DNA from: Ww85 sp963745765
GTDB lineage: Bacteria > Desulfobacterota > Desulfobulbia > Desulfobulbales > Desulfocapsaceae
Direction of reading: 5' to 3'
Assembly (NCBI GenBank): GCA_963745765.1
Contig: CAVUYQ010000022.1
Location: forward strand, 16,387 to 80,386
DNA: 64,000 nucleotides
A program made the position numbers and the translations under genes. Each line of letters begins with the position of its first letter. The first letter of the stretch is position 1. The notes under the pieces were generated by a model, which did no database searches, was not told the DNA's origin, and saw nothing but the letters and a program-made list of their open reading frames with translations. This document shows positions 46,484 to 55,833 of the stretch, one piece after another.

Positions 46484-47749
46484 TTGATAAAAATGGAAAA
46501 AACGACGAACCTTACTATTGAAAAGAAGGGCATGCCTTTCAGGACGATCCTGCGTTTTCTGGGTCCGGGATTCCTGGTCACGGTAGGTTTCATTGATCCT
46601 GGGAACTGGGCCACCAATATCGAAGGAGGTTCGAAATACGGTTACGATCTGCTGTGGGTTATCACCCTGAGTACCATCATGCTGATCATCATCCAGCACA
46701 TGGCGGCCAAACTGGGGATCGCAACCGGAAAGTCGCTGGCGGTCAATATCCGTGAATACTTTCCCCGGCCGGTAGCCTACTTTCTCGGAATCACGATTGT
46801 GCTCGCCTGCGTGGCCACCGACGTAGCGGAGCTCCTGGGCGGTGCAATCGGCTTTAACCTGCTCTTTGGCGCTCCGCTGTGGCTGGGTGCGTTTATTACG
46901 GTGGTCTGCGAGGTCGTGCTGATCATCAGCATGCGCTACCATAGGCTGGAGGCCGTCATTATCGGTTTTCTGGCCATCATCGGTATCTGCTATGTCATCG
47001 AGATACTCATCGTAAAGCCTGACTGGGGTGCGCTTGCCCCGGCGCTCGTCATTCCCAAGGTGGACAGGAGCAGTATCTACATAGCCATGGGCATCCTCGG
47101 GGCGGTGGTCATGCCTCATAATATTTTCCTCCACTCCAACGTCATTCACAGCAGAAAATGGGGCAGTACGGAAGAGGATAAAAGAAAGATGCTCAATTAT
47201 GAAAAAATCGATACTACTGCTGCGATGATTATGGGCTGGATTGTCAATTCGTCTATGATCATCGTTGCGGCAGCTGTCTTTGCCCGGCATGGCATCGCCG
47301 TAGAGAGTATTGAACAGGCCTCTGAAACCCTGAAGCCTCTCGCCGGACCGCTGGCGGGATTTCTTTTTGCGGTGGCCCTGGTCTTTGCCGGAGTCGGTTC
47401 ATCGGTTACCTCCTCGATGGCCGAAGTGAATGTCATTACCGGCTTTCTCGGCAAGCCGGAGGATCCCCGGACCTTTCTCTATAAAATTTCCGTGTTCATC
47501 ACGGCTATCCCATCATTTGTTATTATAATGAGCGGTATGGATACCTTCAAGATTCTTATCTTCAGCCAGGTAGTCCTCAGTATTCAATTGCCCTTTACCC
47601 TGATTCCACTGCTCATTCTTTGCCGCAATCGAGGCTTAATGGCCAGTTTCAGGAGCGGCACCAAGGAATTTTGTGCCGGTGTGGTGATTTCCGCAATTGT
47701 CATCGCTTTAAACCTTTATCTGCTCTATTCGACCATCACCGGAGGATGA
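46484..47749 (+). CDS. mntH: Nramp family divalent metal transporter (MntH-like)
   Basis: About 420 residues and eleven membrane segments. The metal-site motifs DPGNWATN (helix 1) and VMPHNIFLHSN (helix 6) are intact. Nramp proteins import Mn2+ or Fe2+ with protons. The frame opens with TTG 46484 (GGAG four bases away) and has ATG 46493 (thirteen bases away), so the start is uncertain. The stop lies four bases before the GTG of a universal stress protein. Confidence 0.92.
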   Translation: MIKMEKTTNLTIEKKGMPFRTILRFLGPGFLVTVGFIDPGNWATNIEGGSKYGYDLLWVITLSTIMLIIIQHMAAKLGIATGKSLAVNIREYFPRPVAYFLGITIVLACVATDVAELLGGAIGFNLLFGAPLWLGAFITVVCEVVLIISMRYHRLEAVIIGFLAIIGICYVIEILIVKPDWGALAPALVIPKVDRSSIYIAMGILGAVVMPHNIFLHSNVIHSRKWGSTEEDKRKMLNYEKIDTTAAMIMGWIVNSSMIIVAAAVFARHGIAVESIEQASETLKPLAGPLAGFLFAVALVFAGVGSSVTSSMAEVNVITGFLGKPEDPRTFLYKISVFITAIPSFVIIMSGMDTFKILIFSQVVLSIQLPFTLIPLLILCRNRGLMASFRSGTKEFCAGVVISAIVIALNLYLLYSTITGG

Positions 47750-47753
47750 TACT

Positions 47754-48164
47754 GTGCAAATCTATAAAAAAATCCTGGTAACCATCGACTGTTCCGATGC
47801 TGATGGCCCGATTCTGGCCCATGCCGGAGCGCTGGCACGGCAGAATAATGCTCAACTTGTACTCATGCACGTTATTCATGCTCATACCATTGACCAGGAC
47901 CGGGCCTTGAGCGATAAGGCCTCGGTTTTCATGGAATCCAGTCTTGCAAAAATGCGGGCGGAAGGAGTTGATAGCCGGGCAATCATCAAAAAAGGCGAGC
48001 CGGAAGCGGAACTCATGAACGAAATAGAAACCGGCGGCTACGATCTGGTGGCGATGGCGACGCATGGGCACACCTTCCTTGGGGATATCCTCTTCGGCAG
48101 TGTTTCCGACAGCCTTAAACACAAGATCACTATCCCGCTGCTCTTGCTAAGATACGAGGGGTAA
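47754..48164 (+). CDS. Universal stress protein (UspA family), cotranscribed with the Nramp gene
   Basis: 136 residues beginning with GTG (GGAGG eight or nine bases upstream, overlapping the end of the Nramp gene). It shows ILVTIDCSDAD at the start, and AMATHGHTFLGDILFGSVSD, the nucleotide-binding-type loop, near the end. Coupled to the metal transporter, it may regulate it or respond to the same stress. That role is inferred. Confidence 0.88.
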   Translation: MQIYKKILVTIDCSDADGPILAHAGALARQNNAQLVLMHVIHAHTIDQDRALSDKASVFMESSLAKMRAEGVDSRAIIKKGEPEAELMNEIETGGYDLVAMATHGHTFLGDILFGSVSDSLKHKITIPLLLLRYEG

Positions 48165-48237
48165 ACCGCAGAAATCAGAAAAAGTATGAGCCTGGACCTA
48201 AAATGATCGGCGGCCTTCCGCCACTGATCCATTTCTT

Positions 48238-48378
48238 TCATAGGGAATAGGCCATGACTACTCCCAGGTCGATGATGACCCCGCCTTCGTAATGCCCCAT
48301 GTTTACAGCCAGGGCGAATGCAACCATGAGGAGTCCGAAAATGGCGAGCAGGCTGTCTTGACTCGTTAAATATCCAGG
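48238..48378 (-). other. Possible membrane-protein remnant or small membrane peptide
   Basis: In the space between the stress protein and the EamA gene, one minus-strand frame reads a clean hydrophobic segment (LLAIFGLLMVAFALAVNMG) followed by YEGGVIIDLGVVMAYSL and a stop at 48238. It has no good start upstream; an internal ATG would give only 29 residues. It is either the tail of a lost gene or chance. Confidence 0.3.
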
Positions 48379-48454
48379 TTAACAAATTGAAATCACAAGG
48401 TGTTGTGATTCTTTCTCGTATGCGGAGGTAGAGAGTGTTGGGCTGCCGGATTGG

Positions 48455-49366
48455 CTAGCTCAGGAGATAAATGCCAAATACCGCAATGAAGGTTCCGCCC
48501 ATGGCGCCAATCGAAACATGTTCCTTGTGCAGGAATATCGAAAACGGGATAATAGCGATTGGTACAAGGGACAAGAAGGTTGCGGCAACCCCCGTTGCAA
48601 GGTAATGCAGGGCCAGAAGCGACAGAGAGACACCGAGAAACGGCCCGACAGCGGCTCCGATAGCGGTATAAAGCAGCGCTCGTGTGTTTAAAAGAGCATT
48701 CCTGACCTGGTACCATTTCCCGGTAATCGTAAAGAAAAAGAAAAAACAGACAAACGCTGCTATGGCCCTGATCTGGGTTGCAGAAAAGGCATCTAGATAA
48801 CCGGTATCTGTCTGCATACCGACCTTACTGAGAATGTAACCGAGCGCCTGTCCGAACATTGCTGCGAAGCCGAAGAGGACTCCTGCTCTCGAAACCGTTT
48901 TCACCTTGAGTGTCTGTGCCGGAGAAACCGTTGGGCTTCTTTCAAAAATGACGATAGAGACTCCTGCCAGGGTAACAAAAATGCCGAACCATTGATGCGC
49001 AGCGTAGGTCTCGTTGAGAAATGCCCAGCCGATCAGGGCTGCCGTTGGTGCAGCCAGGCTGTGGATAAGCATGGCTATTCTCGGACCGAGTTCGACAAGC
49101 GCCTTGAACAGGAAAATATCACCGATGAAAAAGCCGGTGATGCCTGAAAGACTCAGGTAAAACCAGGCTCGAGACGGAAAATTGACGGGAATGACCGAAT
49201 GGTCCCTGAAAAAAAGAAATATACTGAATAGAATCAGGGCGATAAATATCCTGATAATATTGACGGGGATTGCACCGACCTTTTTTGATGCAGCGCCGAA
49301 GAACTGAACACTGATGGTCCAGCAGAGAACCGTCGTGATGGCGATTATTTCGCCGAAAAAAGGCAT
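48455..49366 (-). CDS. EamA/DMT family transporter
   Basis: 303 residues, about ten membrane segments in two EamA repeats (each beginning with a strand such as MPFFGEIIAITTVLCWT, and LFGFAAMFGQALGYILSK). The LGPRIAMLIHSLAAP segment is typical. The family exports metabolites such as amino acids or drugs across the inner membrane; the substrate is unknown. It lies 20 bases downstream of the STAS gene on the same strand, so it may be cotranscribed with it. Confidence 0.85.
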   Translation of the reverse strand: MPFFGEIIAITTVLCWTISVQFFGAASKKVGAIPVNIIRIFIALILFSIFLFFRDHSVIPVNFPSRAWFYLSLSGITGFFIGDIFLFKALVELGPRIAMLIHSLAAPTAALIGWAFLNETYAAHQWFGIFVTLAGVSIVIFERSPTVSPAQTLKVKTVSRAGVLFGFAAMFGQALGYILSKVGMQTDTGYLDAFSATQIRAIAAFVCFFFFFTITGKWYQVRNALLNTRALLYTAIGAAVGPFLGVSLSLLALHYLATGVAATFLSLVPIAIIPFSIFLHKEHVSIGAMGGTFIAVFGIYLLS

Positions 49367-49386
49367 TATCTATCAGGAGTTGCCGT

Positions 49387-49755
49387 TTACTTCAGGGCAT
49401 TACTCTGGATACGGTCAAGGTAGGCGTCCAATTCTTCAACATTGCTGAATATCTGCTCCTTCGGCAAGGCCTTGATGATCTCAAACACCTTCTTGACCTG
49501 GGGCTGGAGGTGAAGAAGGTTTACTTTCCAGCCTCTTTTCTTCATTGCCTTGTGCGCCTTCAGAATCACTCGTATACCCGCACTGCTGATGTAATTGACC
49601 CCCTGCATATCAAAGATCAGGTTTCTCGGGTAGCTCTCCAGAATTTCATCGACTTTCTCCTCAAGAACAGCACAGGTGCTGATATCTATTTTCCCTGTCG
49701 GCGCGACGACATAAACATTGTCAATCTTTTCGTAAGCATCCACAGTCAGAGCCAT
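49387..49755 (-). CDS. STAS-domain anti-sigma factor antagonist
   Basis: 122 residues, a single STAS domain (VAPTGKIDIS near the N-terminus). The phosphorylatable serine sits in NYISSAGIRVI. The C-terminal helix is a little longer than in SpoIIAA. Such proteins bind an anti-sigma kinase when unphosphorylated. The next gene upstream on the same strand encodes exactly the partner expected, with PP2C phosphatase and HATPase domains. The ATG at 49755 has AGGAGGG upstream. Confidence 0.92.
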   Translation of the reverse strand: MALTVDAYEKIDNVYVVAPTGKIDISTCAVLEEKVDEILESYPRNLIFDMQGVNYISSAGIRVILKAHKAMKKRGWKVNLLHLQPQVKKVFEIIKALPKEQIFSNVEELDAYLDRIQSNALK

Positions 49756-49968
49756 ATTTCCCTCCTGGTTTTTGATTCAATCCGGGCTACCGTGAATAAT
49801 CGCCTTTTCGCCCGATTTCTGTGTTATGTTTGAAATTTTATCATCTGATACCAAGCATATAAATCTTAGTGGCACTTCTTTCAAGGGATCTGGCGTTACT
49901 CATTCTTGCATGCCTTGATCTCGATCGAATAATCGGATTATTCAAGGTACCCTCAAGATACCCTTTAT

Positions 49969-52059
49969 TTATGCATCGAGAACGGGTTTTTTGCGTAAAA
50001 GGTTCTTTTTCATCGACAGGATATTTTTACCGTCACGCCGCTCATAACCGATTTCATCCATAAATTTCTGTGACAGGAAGATGCCCAGGCCGCCAATGTC
50101 CCTCTCCTCGAAGGGCGAATCAAGATCAGGTTCAGCGCTTTCCAGAGGGTTAAAAGGCTTCGCGTCATCGGTGATGGTTATGAGCAGGGCACGATCTTCG
50201 AGGTTGAAGAAAACATTGATTATATGTTCCTGATCATCGTCAAAACCGTAGAGAATGATGTTTGCAATTAATTCTTCGAGAACCAGTTGTATATCGCCGA
50301 CAACCTCATGGCTGATATAATGCACGTTACCATAGTGGGTAATGACCTTTGCCAACCGTTCAAGTTCCGTCAGGTCGTTTTCCAGGTCAATGTTGGTGAT
50401 GCTGCCGATTGTTCCGCCCAGGCCGAAATAGCGCAGCGCCAACATGGTTATGTCATCGGTCTGGGGAACCCCGTCAGAAAAATGTTCCATACGCTCCTGC
50501 ATGCTTTTTACCAGCAATTCCATCGAGCCTTTCGGGAAAGTGCTTATTTCACGTTCCAGCCGTTCATCCGAGAACAACTCTTCACTGCTGCTGGAGGCCT
50601 CGGTGATGCCATCGGTATAAAGGAAAATGATCTCGCCCGGCGACAGCATGATGGTCGACTCATGGTACCGGGCCTCCTCATCAATACCGACAATGGTGCT
50701 GTTGGATTCCGGGAAATATTCAGCAGTGCCGTCGCTTCTCAGCAGGAGTGGCGCGTTATGACCGGCGTTGGTATAGATGAGCTCGCCGTTTGACAGATTG
50801 AGAATGCCGAAGAAAATAGTGACAAAGGTGCACGACTCATTGCCCGGCACCAGCTCCTGGTTTACCATGTCCAGCAGCGTTGCCGGGTGGTGAGTCAGTT
50901 TGGTAGTGGCTTTTGTCAGGGTTTTTACCGCAGATACAAAAAGAGCGGCGGGTACGCCTTTGCCGGAAACATCTCCGATAAAGAGGCAGAGCCTGGTATC
51001 ATCGAGAAAGAAGAAATCATAAAAGTCACCGCCGACTTCCCGTGCCGGCTGCAGGATGGCGTAGATATCCAGGTCATCCCGGTCAGGGAATGGAGGAAAA
51101 ATGGCGGGAACGCTCTGCATCTGGATTTCATGTGCGATCTTCAACTCGCTTTCAATCTTATCTTTTGCCGATATTGTCTGTTCCAGTGCCGCTGTTCTGC
51201 TTTTCACCCGCCGCCGTAAAATAATATTACCAAGGAGAATGAAAGTGATAAAAACTGAGAGAAAAACGAGCACCCACAATGGCTGAAGCCAGGGTGGGAA
51301 GGTCAGGCGGTTGACCCCTTCGATCCACTTGTCAAGTGAATGATAGTAAGCGGAGTTCTTGTTCTCTTTCAGGCTCAGGAGATGTTGGTCAATAGCTTTA
51401 AGGAGGTCCGCGCCTTGCCCCTTGGGGGCGGCAATATGCAGGTCTGTCGGGCGAAAGCTGATGGAGCTTTCACGGATCGGGTACGAGCGTTCATGGTAGG
51501 CGCCGAAAATGCGGGGCAGAATACCGGCATCAACCCTGCCGCTGACCAGCATGTCTAAAATTTCAGCATAGGATCCGACTTCTGCATATCGTGGCTCAAT
51601 CCCGAATTGTTTGGCGATTCCCTGAAAAGCAAGGTAGTAGATATCTCCCTTGACTACCCCGATCTTCCGTTCGCCAAGTTCCATCGTCGTTAAATGTTCA
51701 TCGCCTGCCCGGGTATAGACGATGCCCCAGTTGGCGATGACCGGCTGCCTGTTGAAGTCAAAGAGAAGTTCACGCTCTTCTGAGCGGGCGATGGCAATGA
51801 GCAGGTCTATCTGCGCATTTTCAAGTCTCGTTAGGCATTCCTGCCAGGTTCCGGGCACGTAATCCAGTGTCCAGCCTTCCTTCTGCGCAATAACATTCAG
51901 AACGTCGGCAAAAACTCCTTTCACCTCACCGTCGGCCCCGGAAAATCCGAGGGGCGGGTTGTCGTGATAGCCGACCTTGATGGTCTCACCATGTGCAAAA
52001 AGAGAGGTACCGAAAACCAGAAAGATAACCATGAACATGCATTTGCTCTGCTTAGTCAT
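49969..52059 (-). CDS. Periplasmic-sensor PP2C phosphatase / anti-sigma kinase fusion
   Basis: 696 residues. A signal peptide is followed by a SBP_bac_3-type solute-binding domain (about 25-245; GYHDNPPLGF, WQECLTRLENAQIDLL, DILMLVSGRVDAGI-like), one membrane helix (about 258-280), and a short coiled coil. A SpoIIE/RsbU PP2C phosphatase follows (about 320-545; GGDFYDFF, GDVSGKGVPAALF, YTDGITEA). Last is an RsbW/SpoIIAB-like HATPase domain (about 560-690; VLEELIANIILYGF, GGLGIFL). The sensor would bind an amino acid or similar ligand, and both the kinase and the phosphatase of the partner switch sit in one chain. Its STAS target is the next gene. Confidence 0.9.
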   Translation of the reverse strand: MTKQSKCMFMVIFLVFGTSLFAHGETIKVGYHDNPPLGFSGADGEVKGVFADVLNVIAQKEGWTLDYVPGTWQECLTRLENAQIDLLIAIARSEERELLFDFNRQPVIANWGIVYTRAGDEHLTTMELGERKIGVVKGDIYYLAFQGIAKQFGIEPRYAEVGSYAEILDMLVSGRVDAGILPRIFGAYHERSYPIRESSISFRPTDLHIAAPKGQGADLLKAIDQHLLSLKENKNSAYYHSLDKWIEGVNRLTFPPWLQPLWVLVFLSVFITFILLGNIILRRRVKSRTAALEQTISAKDKIESELKIAHEIQMQSVPAIFPPFPDRDDLDIYAILQPAREVGGDFYDFFFLDDTRLCLFIGDVSGKGVPAALFVSAVKTLTKATTKLTHHPATLLDMVNQELVPGNESCTFVTIFFGILNLSNGELIYTNAGHNAPLLLRSDGTAEYFPESNSTIVGIDEEARYHESTIMLSPGEIIFLYTDGITEASSSSEELFSDERLEREISTFPKGSMELLVKSMQERMEHFSDGVPQTDDITMLALRYFGLGGTIGSITNIDLENDLTELERLAKVITHYGNVHYISHEVVGDIQLVLEELIANIILYGFDDDQEHIINVFFNLEDRALLITITDDAKPFNPLESAEPDLDSPFEERDIGGLGIFLSQKFMDEIGYERRDGKNILSMKKNLLRKKPVLDA

Positions 52060-52249
52060 GGTAACATCTTGTCATTTTTAGGATTCTTAGGCAAGTCATT
52101 TGTTTGCCTGAAGCACACCTGCCATGATCTTAATCTGACGTTCACGAGTTGAGACGGTCTGCCAGCCAAGGAGACTTGGGGAAGGCTATATACGCAATAT
52201 GCCTTCCTCAAAAGCGACGCGGGATAGCAGGCCGTATCGACTCGCCGGT

Positions 52250-52879
52250 TCAGATCTGGAACAGGTGATTGGCGAAACTGATGATCGGGTAGATAACCTT
52301 GCCCAATATACCGGAAAAAGCAAGAATCAGGATGAGAATGAACCCGTAACGCTCAAAGGAGGCATATTTGTGGGCCATCTCTTCCGGCAGCAGGCCGGTG
52401 ACAATCCGGCTGCCGTCAAGCGGCGGTATGGGTAAAAAGTTAAAAATGCAGAGAACCAGGTTTATCCAGACACTGGTGGTCAGCATATAATAGAAAGGTA
52501 CCAGGATTGACTCCAGCATGTGTGAGTAGGGCAGGACATGGCTTGCGTAAACCGTCACCCGCATGAGCACCGCACTGATAATGGCAAGTGCCAGATTTGT
52601 CACCGGTCCGGCGAGTGCTACCCAGAGCATGCCTTTACGCGGTTCTCGAAAATAAACCGGATTGACCGGAACCGGTTTGGCCCAGCCGAACTTGATAAAG
52701 AAAAAGGCGATGGTTCCGATAGGATCAAGATGGCTTAACGGGTTGAGCGTCAGCCTGCCGGCGTTGTAGGCTGTCGGGTCCCCGAGGCGGTAGGCGACAT
52801 AACCATGGGCATACTCGTGCAGGGTGAGGGCCAAAAGAAGCGGTGGTGCCATTATAATGATCTGACTGATGGAATTCAT
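52250..52879 (-). CDS. Site-2-type M50 membrane protease (Rip-like)
   Basis: 209 residues with about five membrane segments. The zinc site HEYAH (HExxH) lies in the first helix, and the third ligand in FNFLPIPPLDGSR. This is the minimal S2P form without a PDZ domain. Such proteases cleave substrates inside the membrane, usually for regulation. It is the last gene of the run rpsU, xer, nucleotidyltransferase, M50, an order familiar from delta-proteobacteria. Confidence 0.88.
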   Translation of the reverse strand: MNSISQIIIMAPPLLLALTLHEYAHGYVAYRLGDPTAYNAGRLTLNPLSHLDPIGTIAFFFIKFGWAKPVPVNPVYFREPRKGMLWVALAGPVTNLALAIISAVLMRVTVYASHVLPYSHMLESILVPFYYMLTTSVWINLVLCIFNFLPIPPLDGSRIVTGLLPEEMAHKYASFERYGFILILILAFSGILGKVIYPIISFANHLFQI

Positions 52880-52969
52880 AATGTCCAGGTTGTTTTGTTA
52901 GTATTTCTATTTTGTTTTTGCCACTATACCAATAAGCATTGGCGGCTTCGCCGCAAGGTTGGTCTTTCG

Positions 52970-55702
52970 CTAAGGGAGCTTCTTCTCGGATTGATAAGCC
53001 AAGCATTCTCTCTCCTGTCCGGATGGTGCGGCGAGCGGGTATCGCTCTTTGAGCAGTTCGAGTTCATCTTTTTTGCTGTTGGTCTTGCCATCGAGGCGAG
53101 CAAGAAGAAGAGCTTCAAGCATTTCCTTGAACAGAGGCCCCGGCAGGTAACCGAGTTTTTTGAGATCTTCTCCGTTGAGAAGGGGCGTTTCCAGCCGCAG
53201 TGATGTCACATAGGATGAAACCGCCTTTTTGACCTCGGATTTCCGGGCAACCGCCATCAGGTAAAGCAGTCCTTCGATGCTCAGTTCCCGCAGGGCGGTA
53301 AAAATTTCACTGTTTTTCAACCCGCCCTTCCGGGAAAGGAAATGAACTGTCTTATCGGCCACATTTTTTTCGTTGATAAGAAACTCTTTCTGTTTTACGG
53401 GCAGTTGAAAACGGTTGCAGAAGTTGATCAGCACCTTCATGGGCGATCGGTTCATGATTGCCAGCAGATAGACGATCCAGGGCTCAAATTCGTCACTGAG
53501 ATAGAGCAGCTTGAACCAGGACAGGGAACGCTGGACCTGTTCGAGGCAATGCCTGAACCTGCGATCCATTTCCAGGTGCGGCTGCAGATCGGGCCAGAGG
53601 TAAGGGAAAAGTCCGAAGTCCGCCAGTCTTTCCAGGGCGGGTGAAGCATGCTCCTCGTTGAGCAGCAGTTTCAATTCCATGAAAAAGCGCGGGTCATCGG
53701 CCTTGCCGAACAGGTTCATCTTGACCGCATTACGGATAAGACGCTCGGTATGCTTGACAATGATGAAATCCATCCTGTTCTCGAAGCGAACCGCCCTGAA
53801 GATACGGGTCGGATCATCGACAAAACTGAGGTTGTGCAGGACCTTGATGGCCATCTGCTTCAAGTCGTTCTGGCTGTTGAAGAAATCGACGAGTTTGCCG
53901 AAATGATCCGGATTAAGCTGGATAGCCATGGCATTGACCGTGAAATCCCGCCGGTAAAGGTCCAGCTTGATGGATGACAACTCCACCGTGGGAAGTGCGG
54001 CCGGATACTCGTAATATTCAAGTCGTGCCGTGGCTATGTCCAGCTTCAGGCCACCGGGCAGTATGATGGCTGCGGTACCGAAACGTTCATGAATCCGTAC
54101 CCGGCCGCCCAGTTGTTCGGCAAGTTTTTTGGCAAAGGTAATACCGTCCCCTTCAACGACGATATCGAGATCCATATTTGGTTTTTTCATCAGCAGATCC
54201 CTGACGAAACCACCGACGACAAAGGCGTTGTAGGAAAATGCATCGGCCACTTCGCCGATTGTCTGCATGAGGATGATAACATCACGACTCAGAAATCCCA
54301 ACAGCAGGTGCGTCAGGTTTCGGCTTCTCTCCAGTGAGGGGTATTCAGATTCGTGCAGCAGGTTTTTCGGCAGATTGGACGGGTCGTTAACCAGCCGGTT
54401 CAGGAGATCGGTACGGGTAATGATTCCCTTGAGTTCTCCTTCATGCACGATGGGTATCAACCGCTGCCGATGTTCGATAATTATTTCCTGGATATCGGCA
54501 AGTGTTGCGTTAAGCGATAGGACCTCGACATCGCTTGCCATATAATCCTGGACCTGGAGATTGCCAAGATCATGCTTGATGGCCCGCTCAACCACCTGCC
54601 GGGAAATGATACCGGTGATGAGCGGTTCACTTGGCACGTATTTATTGTTGCCCGGCATGCTGCCGAGCACCGGCATGGCATTGATATTGTAGCGGGTCAT
54701 GCGGGACTGCGCCTCGTAAAGAGATGAATCAGCATAAACGGTTTTGGCAGGGGAGGTCATCATCTCCCTGGCGATTGCCTGGGGGCGGATATGGCGGTGA
54801 AGACTGCGGACCAGTTGTTCGTGCGCCTCAATGAGGGTCATGTCTTTCATTGTCGCAGATGCCGCTGAGGCGTGGCCGCCTCCCCCGAAATCCCTGGCAA
54901 TAACGCCGACATTGACGTCCGATATTCTGCTTCGGGCAATGAGATAGGTCCTGCCGGCCATGGAGACAACGGTAAAAAGGACGTCGATGTTTTCCATGGC
55001 CATGAACCGCTTGACTATCAGCGCAAAATCATCGACATAGTTTGGCAGGGACAGGGGTGCTATGACCAACGGAATGTCCTGGATGGTGATGCGATTAGCG
55101 CACTTCATCAGGTCGTTGAGATAGCTCACCTGGTGGGATGTCAGGTCGTGACTGATGAACTGGGAAATCACATCGAGCTTTGCACCCTTTTCCAGGAGCC
55201 AGGCCGCCGCACGTAAATCGTCCGGCGTGGTGGTAAGATGGGTCAGCGAGCCGGTATCCTCATAGATACCGAGGCTGAATATCGTCGCTTCCTCTTCGTT
55301 GACAGCTATATCCCGCTCCTTCAGTATTTCGGCAAAAAGCGTCATGGTCGAGCCGACGTCACGGATTATTTCCAGATTCCCTTGCAGGTCTCCGTCCGAT
55401 CGCGGATGATGATCGTAGATGTGCAACGACAGCCCGGGATTTCGCAGACAGGCGGCAAGCGGGCCAAGTCGGCTGGACGACCTGGTATCGACAACAATCA
55501 ACTCGTTTATATTACCCAGAACAACCTGTTTTGCCTTCAGGAAATCATACTGGTACAGCAGTGTCTGTGAGATAAATTCGCGCAGTGTTTTTTCCTGGGA
55601 CCCTGAAAAGACCAGCAGCGCGTCCGGATAGAGCTTTTTCGCGGCAATCATGGATGCCATACCGTCAAAATCGGCATTGATATGGGTGGTTATGACGCGC
55701 AT
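52970..55702 (-). CDS. DHH phosphoesterase - tandem CBS - tRNA nucleotidyltransferase fusion
   Basis: 910 residues in three modules. The first is a DHH/DHHA1 phosphoesterase (1 to about 310; HINADFDGM, DHHPRSDGD, GGGGHASAA). Two CBS domains follow (about 315-470; MPVLG..., HRQRLIPIVHEGELKG). The last is a class II poly(A)/CCA polymerase domain from about 490 (VVGGFVRDLL, DLDIVVEGD, RRDFTVNAMA, PTRIFRAVRFENR). Fusions of this type occur in Desulfobacterota and Aquificae, and add A or CC to tRNA 3' ends. The CBS pair could sense adenine nucleotides, and the DHH domain may remove nucleotides. A CC- versus A-adding role cannot be told from the sequence alone. Confidence 0.9.
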   Translation of the reverse strand: MRVITTHINADFDGMASMIAAKKLYPDALLVFSGSQEKTLREFISQTLLYQYDFLKAKQVVLGNINELIVVDTRSSSRLGPLAACLRNPGLSLHIYDHHPRSDGDLQGNLEIIRDVGSTMTLFAEILKERDIAVNEEEATIFSLGIYEDTGSLTHLTTTPDDLRAAAWLLEKGAKLDVISQFISHDLTSHQVSYLNDLMKCANRITIQDIPLVIAPLSLPNYVDDFALIVKRFMAMENIDVLFTVVSMAGRTYLIARSRISDVNVGVIARDFGGGGHASAASATMKDMTLIEAHEQLVRSLHRHIRPQAIAREMMTSPAKTVYADSSLYEAQSRMTRYNINAMPVLGSMPGNNKYVPSEPLITGIISRQVVERAIKHDLGNLQVQDYMASDVEVLSLNATLADIQEIIIEHRQRLIPIVHEGELKGIITRTDLLNRLVNDPSNLPKNLLHESEYPSLERSRNLTHLLLGFLSRDVIILMQTIGEVADAFSYNAFVVGGFVRDLLMKKPNMDLDIVVEGDGITFAKKLAEQLGGRVRIHERFGTAAIILPGGLKLDIATARLEYYEYPAALPTVELSSIKLDLYRRDFTVNAMAIQLNPDHFGKLVDFFNSQNDLKQMAIKVLHNLSFVDDPTRIFRAVRFENRMDFIIVKHTERLIRNAVKMNLFGKADDPRFFMELKLLLNEEHASPALERLADFGLFPYLWPDLQPHLEMDRRFRHCLEQVQRSLSWFKLLYLSDEFEPWIVYLLAIMNRSPMKVLINFCNRFQLPVKQKEFLINEKNVADKTVHFLSRKGGLKNSEIFTALRELSIEGLLYLMAVARKSEVKKAVSSYVTSLRLETPLLNGEDLKKLGYLPGPLFKEMLEALLLARLDGKTNSKKDELELLKERYPLAAPSGQERECLAYQSEKKLP

Positions 55703-55833
55703 GAGATTCCGGTCGCTCTCCTCCTTGCTTATTGGTGCGGAAAATTAAGTTAATCCAAAGAGTTTATAATCATTCCATGCAATTGTAACGAACAATATCG
55801 GTTGAGGCGAGAACTTTTGCCGGGGAATGGCCG

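Noticed and set aside
46403..47290. 295-codon antisense frame over the Nramp gene
   Set aside because: His/Asp/Arg-rich composition typical of an antisense shadow of a membrane protein.
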